64,000 nucleotides of DNA from Aliidiomarina sp. B3213 (GTDB lineage Bacteria; Pseudomonadota; Gammaproteobacteria; Enterobacterales; Alteromonadaceae): NCBI RefSeq assembly GCF_003290085.1, contig NZ_QMKJ01000002.1:682001-746000 (forward strand). Direction: 5' to 3'. Under the pieces are notes generated by a model that had not been told where the DNA came from, ran no database searches, and was given only the letters and a program-made list of their open reading frames with translations. Every line of letters starts with the position of its first letter. Within the stretch, counting starts at the first letter, position 1. The translations under genes and the position numbers were made by a program. This document shows positions 35,352 to 43,640 of this stretch, one piece after another.

Positions 35352-35883
35352 GCCAACGGTACATAGCACTCCAGCACGCATTATTCATTGGGCCATGGCA
35401 TTGCTCATTTGGTCTCTTATTTTTGCGGGGCTTTCAATGGTGCAAAGCCTGCAAACCTGGCAGGTTGAACTGCTCGCCATTCATAAATCGTTTGGTGTGG
35501 TGGCATTACTGCTCGTCATTTGGCGACTCATTATTCGCCTCACTCACGAGCAGCCCGAGTTACCTAAAGACCTCGCGCCCTCACAGAAACGTATTGCGCA
35601 CTTGTCACACGTTTTACTCTATGTCGCTATGTTTGCCATGCCTATAAGCGGCTACTTAATGCAAAATGCAGCGGGCCGGCCTATCGAATTCTTTGGTTTG
35701 TTTACGCTCCCAGCAATAATTCCTGTCAATCTTTCCGCGTATGGCTTCTTCCGTGAAACGCATAGTTGGATTGCATGGGGTCTTGTCGCACTGGTTGTTT
35801 TGCATATAGCGGCAGCACTCCATCACGGTCTGATTCGCAAAGATTCAGTACTACAGAGCATGCTTGGCAAAACCAAAGATTAA
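35344..35883 (+). CDS. Cytochrome b561-family membrane protein
   Basis: A 179-residue four-helix cytochrome b (helices about 12-32, 45-65, 83-105, 138-160). Candidate heme ligands are the His residues in TPARIIHWAM, AIHKSFGV, HLSHVLLY and LVVLHIAAALHH. The start chosen is the ATG at 35344, inside the last codons of the catalase gene, with GAGGA 8 nt upstream. Cytochromes b561 move electrons across the inner membrane from quinol. The overlap with a SrpA catalase gene suggests that it feeds the peroxidase. This pairing is familiar to me in proteobacterial genomes, but biochemical proof of electron transfer is not something I can cite. Confidence 0.88.
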   Translation: MSKPTVHSTPARIIHWAMALLIWSLIFAGLSMVQSLQTWQVELLAIHKSFGVVALLLVIWRLIIRLTHEQPELPKDLAPSQKRIAHLSHVLLYVAMFAMPISGYLMQNAAGRPIEFFGLFTLPAIIPVNLSAYGFFRETHSWIAWGLVALVVLHIAAALHHGLIRKDSVLQSMLGKTKD

Positions 35884-35897
35884 GCGTCGCTGAGTCG

Positions 35898-37397
35898 CTA
35901 ACCTTGGTTAGCGACTCTTACAGCTTCGCGCATATTCTCGATGTCTTCACCTGTATACCTACGCCCATTACTTATCACTTCAACGATAGTTTTGGTATGG
36001 CTTATGTTATTCAAAGGGTTGGCATTCAATATCAATAAATCTGCTTGATACCCTTCACGAATAACGCCTGATTCAATATTCATTTGCTGCGCTGTGGTGG
36101 TAGTAGCACTTCGTAAAGCTTGCGCAGGCGTAAAGCCAATAGCGACTAGCGACTCTAACTCCTCATGAAGTGAATAACCTGGCACCATAATAGGTACGTT
36201 CGCATCTGTTCCCGCTAGAATGAGTACATTCTGCTGAACCATGGCCTGAAGAAGTATTTGGTTCGCTTCTGCATATGCATTCCAATATCTTTGGTTCCCT
36301 GGAATAAGGTCTTCAGGATAATCTTCTGGTAAACGATAGATATTAGATTCTGGCAACCAACCCATAACCTTAAAGCTGTCACCTAAAGATTCAGCGATAC
36401 CCGTGTTTACATATTCTGCGTGAACGTGTGATAACGCGTCCTCGACACTCAGCTTTTGTGCTGAAAAGCTTTCAATGAGCGCTAGAGTTGTCACTACAGC
36501 GATGTCATTGTTGTTAAGTTCCGCGGCTACTGCTTCGCTTCGGTCTCTTACAAACTGAAGAAACTCTTCTGTGTCGTCTCTAGTGTAGCCACCAAATTCT
36601 CGATCTAAAGCTTTTACCAATTCTTCAACATGGCCTAAATCTTTAAGATCAGACGCCCAAACTTGGTCTAACGGGAGATCGAAAGGAATGTGTCCAAGAA
36701 TTTGGATATTCGCTTCCCGCGCCGCATCTTGTAAGGCAACAAAATGGTCGTTGTCTAACAAGGTATAAACCTTAATTGCGTCGTAACCTGCACTTTGTAT
36801 ACTCGCTACGTGCTGCGACATGTTGTCTGTGCTAGCAACAGGGTTTATTTTTGCTGCCCAGCGGTCAAATAAAGCAGAAAAACCTGTTGAAGTATTGTGT
36901 CTTCTAGTGGCTACGAATAAATCCGGACCAGGTCGGCCTGCGGCGATATCTTCTCTCCATGACAAATGTTCCTCACTACCATTGAGCTCACGTACATGAG
37001 TTACACCATTTGCGAGGTAAAGTAGTAAATCGTTTGGCGATTGCCATAGATGAACATGTGCATCTATTAATCCAGGAATTATAAACTTCCCGCTAGCATC
37101 GATTACTTCAACATGCTCTGGAACTGACAAACCCTCATCTAGGGCTTCAATTATTCCGTTTCGGACGATAATAGTTTGATTCGCGAGCATCCGTTCGCCA
37201 TCTTGGGAGAGTACAGAGGCATTCAAAATTGCATACGCGCCCTGTTCACTTCTAAACTGCTCAGAATTGACGGTAGGAACGAACTCTCCCCATGCTTTAT
37301 TCACCTGATAGTACATCACGGCAAAAGACAACAAGGTCAAAACCAGCAAACTGGCAAAGGTGATTAGAAGAACTTTTTTATATATTGATGCTTTCAT
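35898..37397 (-). CDS. Membrane-anchored amidohydrolase-family protein
   Basis: A 499-residue amidohydrolase (imidazolonepropionase-like group). A membrane segment at about 8-30 or a signal anchor precedes the metal-binding IDAHVHLW (His-x-His, about 111-114), a region around DAIKVY where a lysine bridges metals in related enzymes, LGHIPF (His) and AGTDANVPIMVPGYSLHEE (catalytic Asp). Substrate unknown; relatives hydrolyse dipeptides, lactones or nucleoside amides. It probably works at the outside of the inner membrane. The AraC regulator gene is upstream on the same strand with an 86-bp gap containing two inverted repeats (7-8-bp arms around 37415-37460) that could be regulatory. A second, similar amidohydrolase is at 46363-47637. 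Confidence 0.83.
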   Translation of the reverse strand: MKASIYKKVLLITFASLLVLTLLSFAVMYYQVNKAWGEFVPTVNSEQFRSEQGAYAILNASVLSQDGERMLANQTIIVRNGIIEALDEGLSVPEHVEVIDASGKFIIPGLIDAHVHLWQSPNDLLLYLANGVTHVRELNGSEEHLSWREDIAAGRPGPDLFVATRRHNTSTGFSALFDRWAAKINPVASTDNMSQHVASIQSAGYDAIKVYTLLDNDHFVALQDAAREANIQILGHIPFDLPLDQVWASDLKDLGHVEELVKALDREFGGYTRDDTEEFLQFVRDRSEAVAAELNNNDIAVVTTLALIESFSAQKLSVEDALSHVHAEYVNTGIAESLGDSFKVMGWLPESNIYRLPEDYPEDLIPGNQRYWNAYAEANQILLQAMVQQNVLILAGTDANVPIMVPGYSLHEELESLVAIGFTPAQALRSATTTTAQQMNIESGVIREGYQADLLILNANPLNNISHTKTIVEVISNGRRYTGEDIENMREAVRVANQG

Positions 37398-37483
37398 TGC
37401 GCTAAACCTACTGTGTTTGAAAATGTAGGTTCAGATTAAGAGGAGGGTAGACCTTAATCTTATCGAAAATGAAGAAAATAACG

Positions 37484-38515
37484 TCAATTCTGAAAACTAC
37501 GCCTATTCTTCCTAAACTCTGAGGGTGTCATGCCCACCTCTTTTTTAAAGGCTCTGTTGAACGGCGGTAACGAATTGAAACCATGATTTAATGCAATGGT
37601 TAATATAGGCAAATGGTCATTCTCACTATCAGACATAACCCTAATAACGTCTTGTAATCTATAGTTATTCACGTAACTACTGAAGTTTTCATAGCCTGTA
37701 TAGTTATTGATTAGTTTTCTTAATCGGTGCTCGGCAACACCCATCAAACCAGATAAACGACCAATGGTCAGCTGATCCTTTAGGTAAATTTTGTCCTCGA
37801 GCATTAAACTTTCTAGTTTCGACAATAACTTTTTCTCTGCCTGGTTGGGCACTTTCTTCGATTTGACATCATGATAAAAAGTTAAGGCAGTAGAGTGACC
37901 TGATAGCACCCAAAGACTCATAGCTACCGCAGGAATCCAAACGCTTATTGCATTTACCGTTGTCTGTTGTTCTTTAAACCACAAAGATCCAGCAAGAATG
38001 GCAAGAAACATCGAAAGTGCAATTAAGGCAATGAGGTACAATCTATATTTGCGACGAACCTCTATTAAATCGTCTTTGCGCCCGAGCAAGGTTATCGCCA
38101 GCATATGACCCACCAATAGCAACGAGCTTCCGAGAACCAATAACGCCCACCAATCAGGCAGACGATCAATCACTTCCATCCATGCAAGGCGCTCCGCTAA
38201 CATACTACCCACCAACACGGTAAGGCCCAGTAAATGCCAGGTACGAATAAAAAAATCGCGCTTAAATAACGTAAGCACAAACAGCCAAGTTATAGGAAGT
38301 AATAAGGTGTCTAACCATCGAAGAGGTACACGAATAGCGTACGGAAGCTGAAAAGGGTCTGGCATTGCGCCCAACAAGAAGCAGGCGATGAGGACATTTG
38401 TCGCCACCAACAGCTTAGCTTGCCGACTATGAAATAAGTCGCGAGCAACAATCACCGACAGAAGAATAGCCAAGCTAAGCGCCGAGAACCTGAAAAAGGC
38501 GTCTATGGTGAGCAC
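37484..38515 (-). CDS. AraC-family regulator with membrane N-terminal domain
   Basis: A 343-residue protein. The N-terminal 210 residues hold six to seven membrane helices (for example 10-28, 36-50, 62-84, 95-112, 125-145, 160-180, 188-205). A linker leads to a C-terminal AraC helix-turn-helix pair (about 240-335: LTIGRLSGLMGVAEHRLRKLI and ILTIALNHGFNSLPPFNRAFKKEVGMTPSEFR). Such regulators couple a membrane-sensed cue to transcription directly. The amidohydrolase gene downstream on the same strand is a plausible target, and the SDR gene is divergent across 147 bp. The ligand is unknown. There is no good alternative start. Confidence 0.85.
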   Translation of the reverse strand: MLTIDAFFRFSALSLAILLSVIVARDLFHSRQAKLLVATNVLIACFLLGAMPDPFQLPYAIRVPLRWLDTLLLPITWLFVLTLFKRDFFIRTWHLLGLTVLVGSMLAERLAWMEVIDRLPDWWALLVLGSSLLLVGHMLAITLLGRKDDLIEVRRKYRLYLIALIALSMFLAILAGSLWFKEQQTTVNAISVWIPAVAMSLWVLSGHSTALTFYHDVKSKKVPNQAEKKLLSKLESLMLEDKIYLKDQLTIGRLSGLMGVAEHRLRKLINNYTGYENFSSYVNNYRLQDVIRVMSDSENDHLPILTIALNHGFNSLPPFNRAFKKEVGMTPSEFRKNRRSFQN

Positions 38516-38662
38516 TTTTTATCCCTTTTAAAAATTACCGATTTAACTTACAACGGTGCTTTTCACAGCGCAAGCATGTTCACCCGTTATGCATAATTGC
38601 ATGCTAACAAAGACTTAGGTTGTGCTATTTTTAATAGCGGTTAAACAATAAGAGACAAAAAC

Positions 38663-39466
38663 ATGGGACGGTTAGCCAATAAAGTTATTGCTATTACAGG
38701 CGCGGCACGAGGAATTGGAGCAGGAGTCGCTAAGGCTTTTCACGATGAAGGCGCAACGGTCATTTTAACGGATATCTTAGAAGATGAGTGCCAAGCGTTA
38801 GCCAATGAACTTGGTAAGCAAGCTTACGCTTATCGACTGGATGTGCGAAACGAAACAGAATGGCAAAAATTCACCCGTTGGATTGAAAAGCAATTTGGTA
38901 AGCTGAACGGACTATTCAACAATGCGGGCATTACCGGCTTTGAAGACGGTGTTGGTCCACACGATCCAGAGCACGCAACACTGGAGGAGTGGCACAAAGT
39001 ACATGCCGTGAATTTGGACGGTACATTTTTGGGTTGTAAGTATGCCATTCAACTTATGCGCAAAACGCAAAGTTCGGGAAGCATTATTAATATGTCGTCT
39101 CGTTCCGGGCTGGTTGGCATTCCACGTGCCGCAGCCTACGCCTCTTCGAAGGCGGCCATTCGCAATCATACCAAGTCCGTCGCGCTATATTGCGCACAAG
39201 AAAACTTACCGATTCGATGCAATTCAATACATCCGGCCGCAATCATGACGCCAATTTGGGAGCCTATGCTGGGTGAAGGCGAACAACGTGAAAAGAATAT
39301 TCAGAATATCGTAGCCGACTGTCCCATGAAACGTTTTGGTGAAGTATCTGAAGTCGCCGCAGTATGTGTGCTTCTGGCTTCCGACGAAGCTAATTACATG
39401 AACGCTTCTGAACTTACCATCGATGGTGGGATTCTTGCTGGGAGTTTTCAACCGATTGGTGATTAG
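38663..39466 (+). CDS. Short-chain dehydrogenase/reductase
   Basis: A 267-residue classical SDR. It has TGAARGIG for cofactor binding (12-19), LTDILEDEC after strand 2, NNAGITG, NMSSRSG with the catalytic Ser (about 146) and YASSK with Tyr159 and Lys163. Asp in LTDI suggests NAD(H) preference. It catalyses an alcohol/ketone interconversion, but the substrate cannot be told from sequence. It is divergent from the AraC regulator and converges on the tyrosine ammonia-lyase gene, 13 bp away. The opposite strand and lack of overlap argue against a role in the PYP pathway. Confidence 0.88.
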   Translation: MGRLANKVIAITGAARGIGAGVAKAFHDEGATVILTDILEDECQALANELGKQAYAYRLDVRNETEWQKFTRWIEKQFGKLNGLFNNAGITGFEDGVGPHDPEHATLEEWHKVHAVNLDGTFLGCKYAIQLMRKTQSSGSIINMSSRSGLVGIPRAAAYASSKAAIRNHTKSVALYCAQENLPIRCNSIHPAAIMTPIWEPMLGEGEQREKNIQNIVADCPMKRFGEVSEVAAVCVLLASDEANYMNASELTIDGGILAGSFQPIGD

Positions 39467-39479
39467 AGCTTACGATAGA

Positions 39480-41012
39480 CTAAACAGGGATAGTTTGTGC
39501 GTGAGCTCTTTTGAGCCAACTATTTAAGTCGTTGTCGAGCCTTCTGTCTTCTACAACTATTTCAAAGTTCTCGCTTATATATGAGTTGAAAGATTTAAGC
39601 GAATCGGTACTGACTAGTTGCTCTTTGAGTTTATGTTGTCGTAGCCAGCACGCTTGATGCGCCGCAAGCATCGTCGCTACAGCAACCTGCTCAGTCAACT
39701 CAAGTACTCTAATTGCATCACGCGAAGCAATAGTTCCCATGCTTACCTTATCTTGGTTGTGAGACTCCGTAGAACGTGAGAAAACTGATGCCGGCATAGT
39801 AAGCTTCAATGCCTCTGCTGTCCATGCAGAGCAACCGATATGAACGGCTTTAAAACCGTGGTGGCTCGCGATTTTATTTTTAGGTGCAGCCGATAAATTT
39901 TTCGGTAATCCATTGTTCACTTTGGGGTCAAACAACAAGGCCATCTGCCGGTCATGCAAGTCTGCAAGGTTAGCCACTTGTGTTTTCAGCAAATCCATAG
40001 CCATTGCAATGTGGCCACCATAAAAGTGACCACCGTGTAATACTCGTTTGCTTACAGGGTCAACAATTGGGTTATCGTTTGCACTGTTCAGCTCATTCTC
40101 AATAGTGTGACGTAAGAAGGGTAAGGCATCTCTCACCGCACCAACAATATGTGGCGCGCAACGAAGTGAGTACCTGTCTTGTAATCGACTAGAGTTCTCT
40201 TCCGCTTGCGTGTTTTTCAAATCATGTCTTAACCAACTCGCGACTTCTTGCTGTCCTTTGTGCGGCTTCACATCAAAGAGAGATTCGTCGTAATGAAATG
40301 TGTTGCCGGCAACGCCCGCAATACATAGGCCGGTAATTTTGGTCGAAAGACGCGTGAGGTATTCAGCTCTTTGCCAAGCTAAACAAGCAATTCCGGTCAT
40401 CACTGCCGTACCATTCATAAGTGCCAGAGCTTCTTTAGGTTTTAGCACGTAAGGCTTTATACGAAGTTGACTAAAGACCTCAGCACTACTTCTTGTTTCT
40501 CCCTCAAAATAGACATCTCTCTCGCCGATTAAGGCACCAGCCACGTAGGATAGAGGAGTTAAATCGCCGCTTGCTCCAACACTTCCTTCTTGCGGAATCA
40601 CGGGTAAGATATTTTTGTTCAAAAACAGGCACAGATATTCAAGTAGCTCCCAGCTTACTCCCGAATATCCTTGTGTTAACGAACACAAACGAACGGCTAA
40701 AATAGCGCGGACTTGTTGAGTACTAAAAGCGTCACCCAATCCACAGCCATGAAAGCGTGTGAGATTGATTGAGAGGTCTGAGGTGGTTTCTTCAGGTATC
40801 GAATGCGTGCAATCTTCACCAAATCCTGTGGTCACTCCATATACTTTCCCTTCCTGACTCAGAACACTCTCAACAACTTTAGCGCCTGCATCAATGGTTT
40901 CTTTGAAGTGACGATTTTTTGAGAGCTTTACGGGCACTCCCTTTATCGCTATCGCATGAATATCTTCAAGCGTTAATGCCCTTTCACCGAAAACAACCTC
41001 TTGCTCACTCAT
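39480..41012 (-). CDS. tal: Tyrosine ammonia-lyase for PYP chromophore synthesis
   Basis: A 510-residue aromatic amino acid ammonia-lyase of the HAL/PAL/TAL family. The MIO cofactor forms from Ala147-Ser148-Gly149 (GASGDLTPLSYVAGA), and the catalytic loop YGVTTGFG has Tyr58. His88 (FHGCG) falls close to the selectivity position His89 of the R. sphaeroides tyrosine ammonia-lyase, which favours tyrosine over histidine. The length matches the family (500-520). The enzyme would deaminate L-tyrosine to p-coumaric acid. Its ATG overlaps the stop of the p-coumarate:CoA ligase gene as TAATG, so the two are translated together, and the pyp gene is next. Without context a histidine lyase would be the alternative; the operon makes TAL far more likely. 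Confidence 0.9.
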   Translation of the reverse strand: MSEQEVVFGERALTLEDIHAIAIKGVPVKLSKNRHFKETIDAGAKVVESVLSQEGKVYGVTTGFGEDCTHSIPEETTSDLSINLTRFHGCGLGDAFSTQQVRAILAVRLCSLTQGYSGVSWELLEYLCLFLNKNILPVIPQEGSVGASGDLTPLSYVAGALIGERDVYFEGETRSSAEVFSQLRIKPYVLKPKEALALMNGTAVMTGIACLAWQRAEYLTRLSTKITGLCIAGVAGNTFHYDESLFDVKPHKGQQEVASWLRHDLKNTQAEENSSRLQDRYSLRCAPHIVGAVRDALPFLRHTIENELNSANDNPIVDPVSKRVLHGGHFYGGHIAMAMDLLKTQVANLADLHDRQMALLFDPKVNNGLPKNLSAAPKNKIASHHGFKAVHIGCSAWTAEALKLTMPASVFSRSTESHNQDKVSMGTIASRDAIRVLELTEQVAVATMLAAHQACWLRQHKLKEQLVSTDSLKSFNSYISENFEIVVEDRRLDNDLNSWLKRAHAQTIPV

Positions 41013-42262
41013 TAAGACTTCACCTCAATCGACCAATCCATGTCTTTCCCCATTTCTGTAGTTGGTATTTTATCCACTAATGTATAATGCACTGGCCTTT
41101 CATGCTTAAGTAAGTGCTTACTTAGCCATTCTTTAAGATCTGATATCAATACGCCTTGCTCGTGTTTGCAAAGAGGTCTTGCAACTTCTATCAAGGCCTT
41201 TAAAGAGTGATTGCCATCTAGGTTCATCGCGCGAACGCGAGCGTCGGCAACATCTCGATGTAGTTTAAGTTTCTCGCACACATAGCTTGGGAATACATTC
41301 ATTCCCTTGATAGAAACAGCTTGGTCCTTTCTTTCACCCAACTGAAACTTCTGTTCGCTCAACCAAATCACTCGGTCTTGAATTTCGAACTCGCGCTCAG
41401 TATCTCGCTCGCTTAAGCAATCTTCCTTGCGTTTTAACCATCTTGGAAGGAGAGTGTACGGCTCCCCGGGTTCAGTGCGATAGCCAATACCCGCTGTTTC
41501 AGAGCTTCCGTAAACATCAACTAAAGTGTCAACGCCCTGTGACTTCAACGCAGACATCACATGAACAGCACAAGGACCCGTTGAGTTGACGATAGTTACA
41601 TCAGGCTGAAAAGACATCTCCTTTTTCACAAGCTGATTTAGAAAACCAGGAAACGCGACAATAATGTCGCCAGCCTCTAGTTTCCCTGCAAAAACCGTGG
41701 AGTGAGCCCTCATACCACGTAGAACCTCAATACCGAGTTGCTCTGGAATTAATACTGTAAAAAGAAAACCATAAATATGGTGGGAAGGAACTGCCGCAAT
41801 TATGCGATTAGGAGCTGCACTCCCCTCGCGCAGGAATGAACTGAAAAAGTTAACTTCCGAAAGTAGCGCCTTCCAGTCGTGTTGAATAGACTTCGGTGTA
41901 CCTGTCGAACCTGAAGTATTAAAAGTGATAGACGTTGCACCGAGCTTACGGCTCTCCTCAACAACCTCGGCCCACTGTCCTACTGTTTTCACTCTGAGTA
42001 AATAGTCCTCCACACCACTCTCATGGATATGAAAGAATTTCACCACGCGCGTAGCGCAAGCCATCCACTCCATTGAATCGAGAAAAATCACGTCTTTTTC
42101 GGAAATTGATGGTTCCGACAACGAAATTTTTGTCTGCGCACTCCAAACTCGACTTTTTAAAAGCTCTGCGTCTGAATTCGGATCTGATTTCCTCAGATGA
42201 ACCAGTTCATCGGCAATTAAACTGCCGATGACTGGAGCCCATTTTAAGCTCCGGTTGGACAT
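41012..42262 (-). CDS. pcl: p-Coumarate:CoA ligase (pCL) for PYP
   Basis: A 416-residue AMP-forming acyl-adenylate enzyme. The P-loop FNTSGSTGTPKS (about 113-124) and VDVYGSSETAGIGYR (about 245-260) are present, and a C-terminal subdomain at about 310-416 includes the KGMNVFPS segment and an EMGKDMDW tail with the catalytic-type Lys. It would activate p-coumaric acid as the CoA thioester so that the chromophore can be attached to apo-PYP. It is shorter than plant 4-coumarate ligases (about 540), as I recall for PYP-linked ligases. The start ATG shares a base with the pyp stop (TAATG) and the stop shares a base with the lyase start in the same way. Confidence 0.9.
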   Translation of the reverse strand: MSNRSLKWAPVIGSLIADELVHLRKSDPNSDAELLKSRVWSAQTKISLSEPSISEKDVIFLDSMEWMACATRVVKFFHIHESGVEDYLLRVKTVGQWAEVVEESRKLGATSITFNTSGSTGTPKSIQHDWKALLSEVNFFSSFLREGSAAPNRIIAAVPSHHIYGFLFTVLIPEQLGIEVLRGMRAHSTVFAGKLEAGDIIVAFPGFLNQLVKKEMSFQPDVTIVNSTGPCAVHVMSALKSQGVDTLVDVYGSSETAGIGYRTEPGEPYTLLPRWLKRKEDCLSERDTEREFEIQDRVIWLSEQKFQLGERKDQAVSIKGMNVFPSYVCEKLKLHRDVADARVRAMNLDGNHSLKALIEVARPLCKHEQGVLISDLKEWLSKHLLKHERPVHYTLVDKIPTTEMGKDMDWSIEVKS

Positions 42263-42639
42263 TACAGGCGCTTCACAAACACCCAGTAAGAATCACCGAC
42301 CATCGCTTTTTTCATGTGAACTTTCACCTGTGTTGGTTTCATTTCATAGTCAAACGTATACTCAAACATTGTGTTTAAATCGTCGTTTTTTACACCCTCA
42401 TCAAACTTCCCTTTAAACTCAGGGCTATTTGTACACGGCGCAACTTGCGTGAAAAAGTTTTTTCCAACAACCTCTTCAGGGTTTCTTCCTGTAATATCGC
42501 CCTCTGCGGCGTTATATTTTAAAATGTTGCCCTGCGCATCAAGCTGAATCGCTCCAAAAGCAACATCATCAAATTGATCTTTGCTCATGCTTGAAAGCTT
42601 GTTTTCCACATCATCACTACCAAATTGAATAACTTCCAT
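42262..42639 (-). CDS. pyp: Photoactive yellow protein (PYP)
   Basis: A PAS-fold blue-light receptor. The ATG at 42639 is chosen because AGGAG is 6 nt upstream; it gives a 125-residue protein, the exact length of Halorhodospira halophila PYP. With that start the functional residues match in number: Tyr42, Glu46, Thr50 and Arg52 in [11 protein letters not shown], and Cys69 in VAPCT, the p-coumaroyl attachment site. Light drives trans-cis isomerisation of the thioester-linked chromophore and a photocycle. A GTG at 42663 or ATG at 42645 would add a short leader. It is the first gene of pyp-pcl-tal. Neighbouring two-component and c-di-GMP genes are possible outputs, but none is in the operon. Confidence 0.97.
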   Translation of the reverse strand: MEVIQFGSDDVENKLSSMSKDQFDDVAFGAIQLDAQGNILKYNAAEGDITGRNPEEVVGKNFFTQVAPCTNSPEFKGKFDEGVKNDDLNTMFEYTFDYEMKPTQVKVHMKKAMVGDSYWVFVKRL

Positions 42640-42692
42640 TTTCATCTCCTTTTTTGAATTCACTCTAGCTTTACATTTATTTTTTCAATAAA

Positions 42693-42773
42693 GATCAAAA
42701 CATTTCCAAAAGCCTCTGCTGCACCAAATTGAGAAAATTTGCGTAATAGGAAGCACACTGAAACATTTCAAAG
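42693..42773. promoter_or_regulatory. Repeated AAACATTTC motif between pyp and the divergent gene
   Basis: The string AACATTTC occurs at 42699-42706 (within GATCAAAACATTTCCAAAAG) and at 42762-42769, where CTGAAACATTTCAAAG is a near palindrome. Both lie in the 148-bp region between the divergent starts of pyp and the TIGR03643-family gene. They may be operators of a common regulator. A clear -35/-10 pair could not be fixed. Confidence 0.35.
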
Positions 42774-42787
42774 AGCCGGGAATACGA

Positions 42788-43042
42788 ATGTCAGGTTTTT
42801 CAGAGGAAGACCAATCTAGAATTATAGAAATGGCTTGGGAAGACAGAACACCTTTCGAGGCCATTGAGGCACTTTACGGCCTTAGCGAACCCGAGGTCAT
42901 TAAACTCATGCGGCGTGAACTCAAGCCCAAAGCCTTCAAAAACTGGCGTGCTCGGGTGAGTGGCAGAGTAACGAAGCATAAAAGCAAAAGGCCGGAAGGT
43001 GTCATACGCGGGTATTGTCCAACCCAGTATAAACTCCGTTAA
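42788..43042 (+). CDS. TIGR03643-family (DUF2805) small protein
   Basis: An 84-residue protein of the TIGR03643/DUF2805 family: GFSEEDQSRIIEMAWEDRTP, AIEALYGLSEPEVIKLMRRELKPKAFKNWRARVSGR and YCPTQYKLR are family landmarks. The central segment looks like a helix-turn-helix, and the basic tail suggests nucleic-acid contact. Function is not established. In other marine bacteria I recall this gene near photolyase/cryptochrome genes, which would fit its divergence from pyp across a shared regulatory region of about 150 bp. No close start alternative is seen. It ends one base before the convergent response regulator gene. Confidence 0.82.
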   Translation: MSGFSEEDQSRIIEMAWEDRTPFEAIEALYGLSEPEVIKLMRRELKPKAFKNWRARVSGRVTKHKSKRPEGVIRGYCPTQYKLR

Positions 43043-43043
43043 A

Positions 43044-43640
43044 TTAGAGCCAGCCTTTTTGGTGTGCAATTCTGGCGGCTTCTACTCGGTTAGACGCGTG
43101 CATTTTACTCATCGCTTCAGACAAATAGTTTCTAGCCGTACCCTCAGCAATGAACAATTCTTTTGCAATGGTTTGGGTCGACATACCCTCACCCGCAAGC
43201 TTAAGGGCTTTTCTTTCCTTGTCCGTTAAGGGATCCTCCTGGCCCAACGCTTGGAGCAACAGCTCGTTGCTAATAACTTGCTCGCCATTGGCAATACGCT
43301 TCAGTGAACTTACCAACACGTCAATCGGAGCGTCTTTCAATAAGAACCCTTGCACTGAAGCGTCTAAAGCTCTTTTGATATATCCCGCACGATTAAACGT
43401 TGTAATTATGGCTGTTTTGACTTCAGGCTTGTTCTTCACCAACCAGCTCGCGAGTTCCAAGCCCGTCATGTTTGGCATTTCTATATCTGTGAGTACGATG
43501 TCGTATTCGCTTTGCAGTAATTTTTGCTGAGCAATTAAGCCATCTTCAGCTTCTTCAACCTCATAATCGCTCTCTAGTCTCAATAAACTTGCTAGCGCAG
43601 TTCGCACCATCGTTTGGTCTTCCGCGAGTAGTATTTTCAT
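43044..43640 (-). CDS. NarL/DesR-type response regulator
   Basis: A 198-residue response regulator with a receiver (LAEDQTMVRTA, Asp in IVLTDIEMPNMTG near 52, FNRA/KDAPIDV loops) and a LuxR-type helix-turn-helix C-terminal domain (LTDKERKALKLAGEGMSTQTIAKELFIAEGTARNYLSEAMSKM). The size and short receiver-to-HTH linker resemble DesR/YvfU-like regulators. It overlaps the kinase gene by 4 bp. Two TGACANNTGTCA-like sites in the region before the divergent ABC transporter genes are plausible operators. The transporter is the likely target, by analogy with YvfTU/YvfRS in Bacillus. Confidence 0.92.
   Translation of the reverse strand: MKILLAEDQTMVRTALASLLRLESDYEVEEAEDGLIAQQKLLQSEYDIVLTDIEMPNMTGLELASWLVKNKPEVKTAIITTFNRAGYIKRALDASVQGFLLKDAPIDVLVSSLKRIANGEQVISNELLLQALGQEDPLTDKERKALKLAGEGMSTQTIAKELFIAEGTARNYLSEAMSKMHASNRVEAARIAHQKGWL

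Noticed and set aside
37415-37460. Two small inverted repeats between the AraC gene and the amidohydrolase
   Set aside because: Arms of 7-8 bp without a tract or known consensus are too weak to call as terminator or operator, so they are only mentioned.
42639-42663. Longer PYP starting at GTG 42663 or ATG 42645
   Set aside because: The 42639 start has the best-placed ribosome-binding site and gives the canonical residue numbers.
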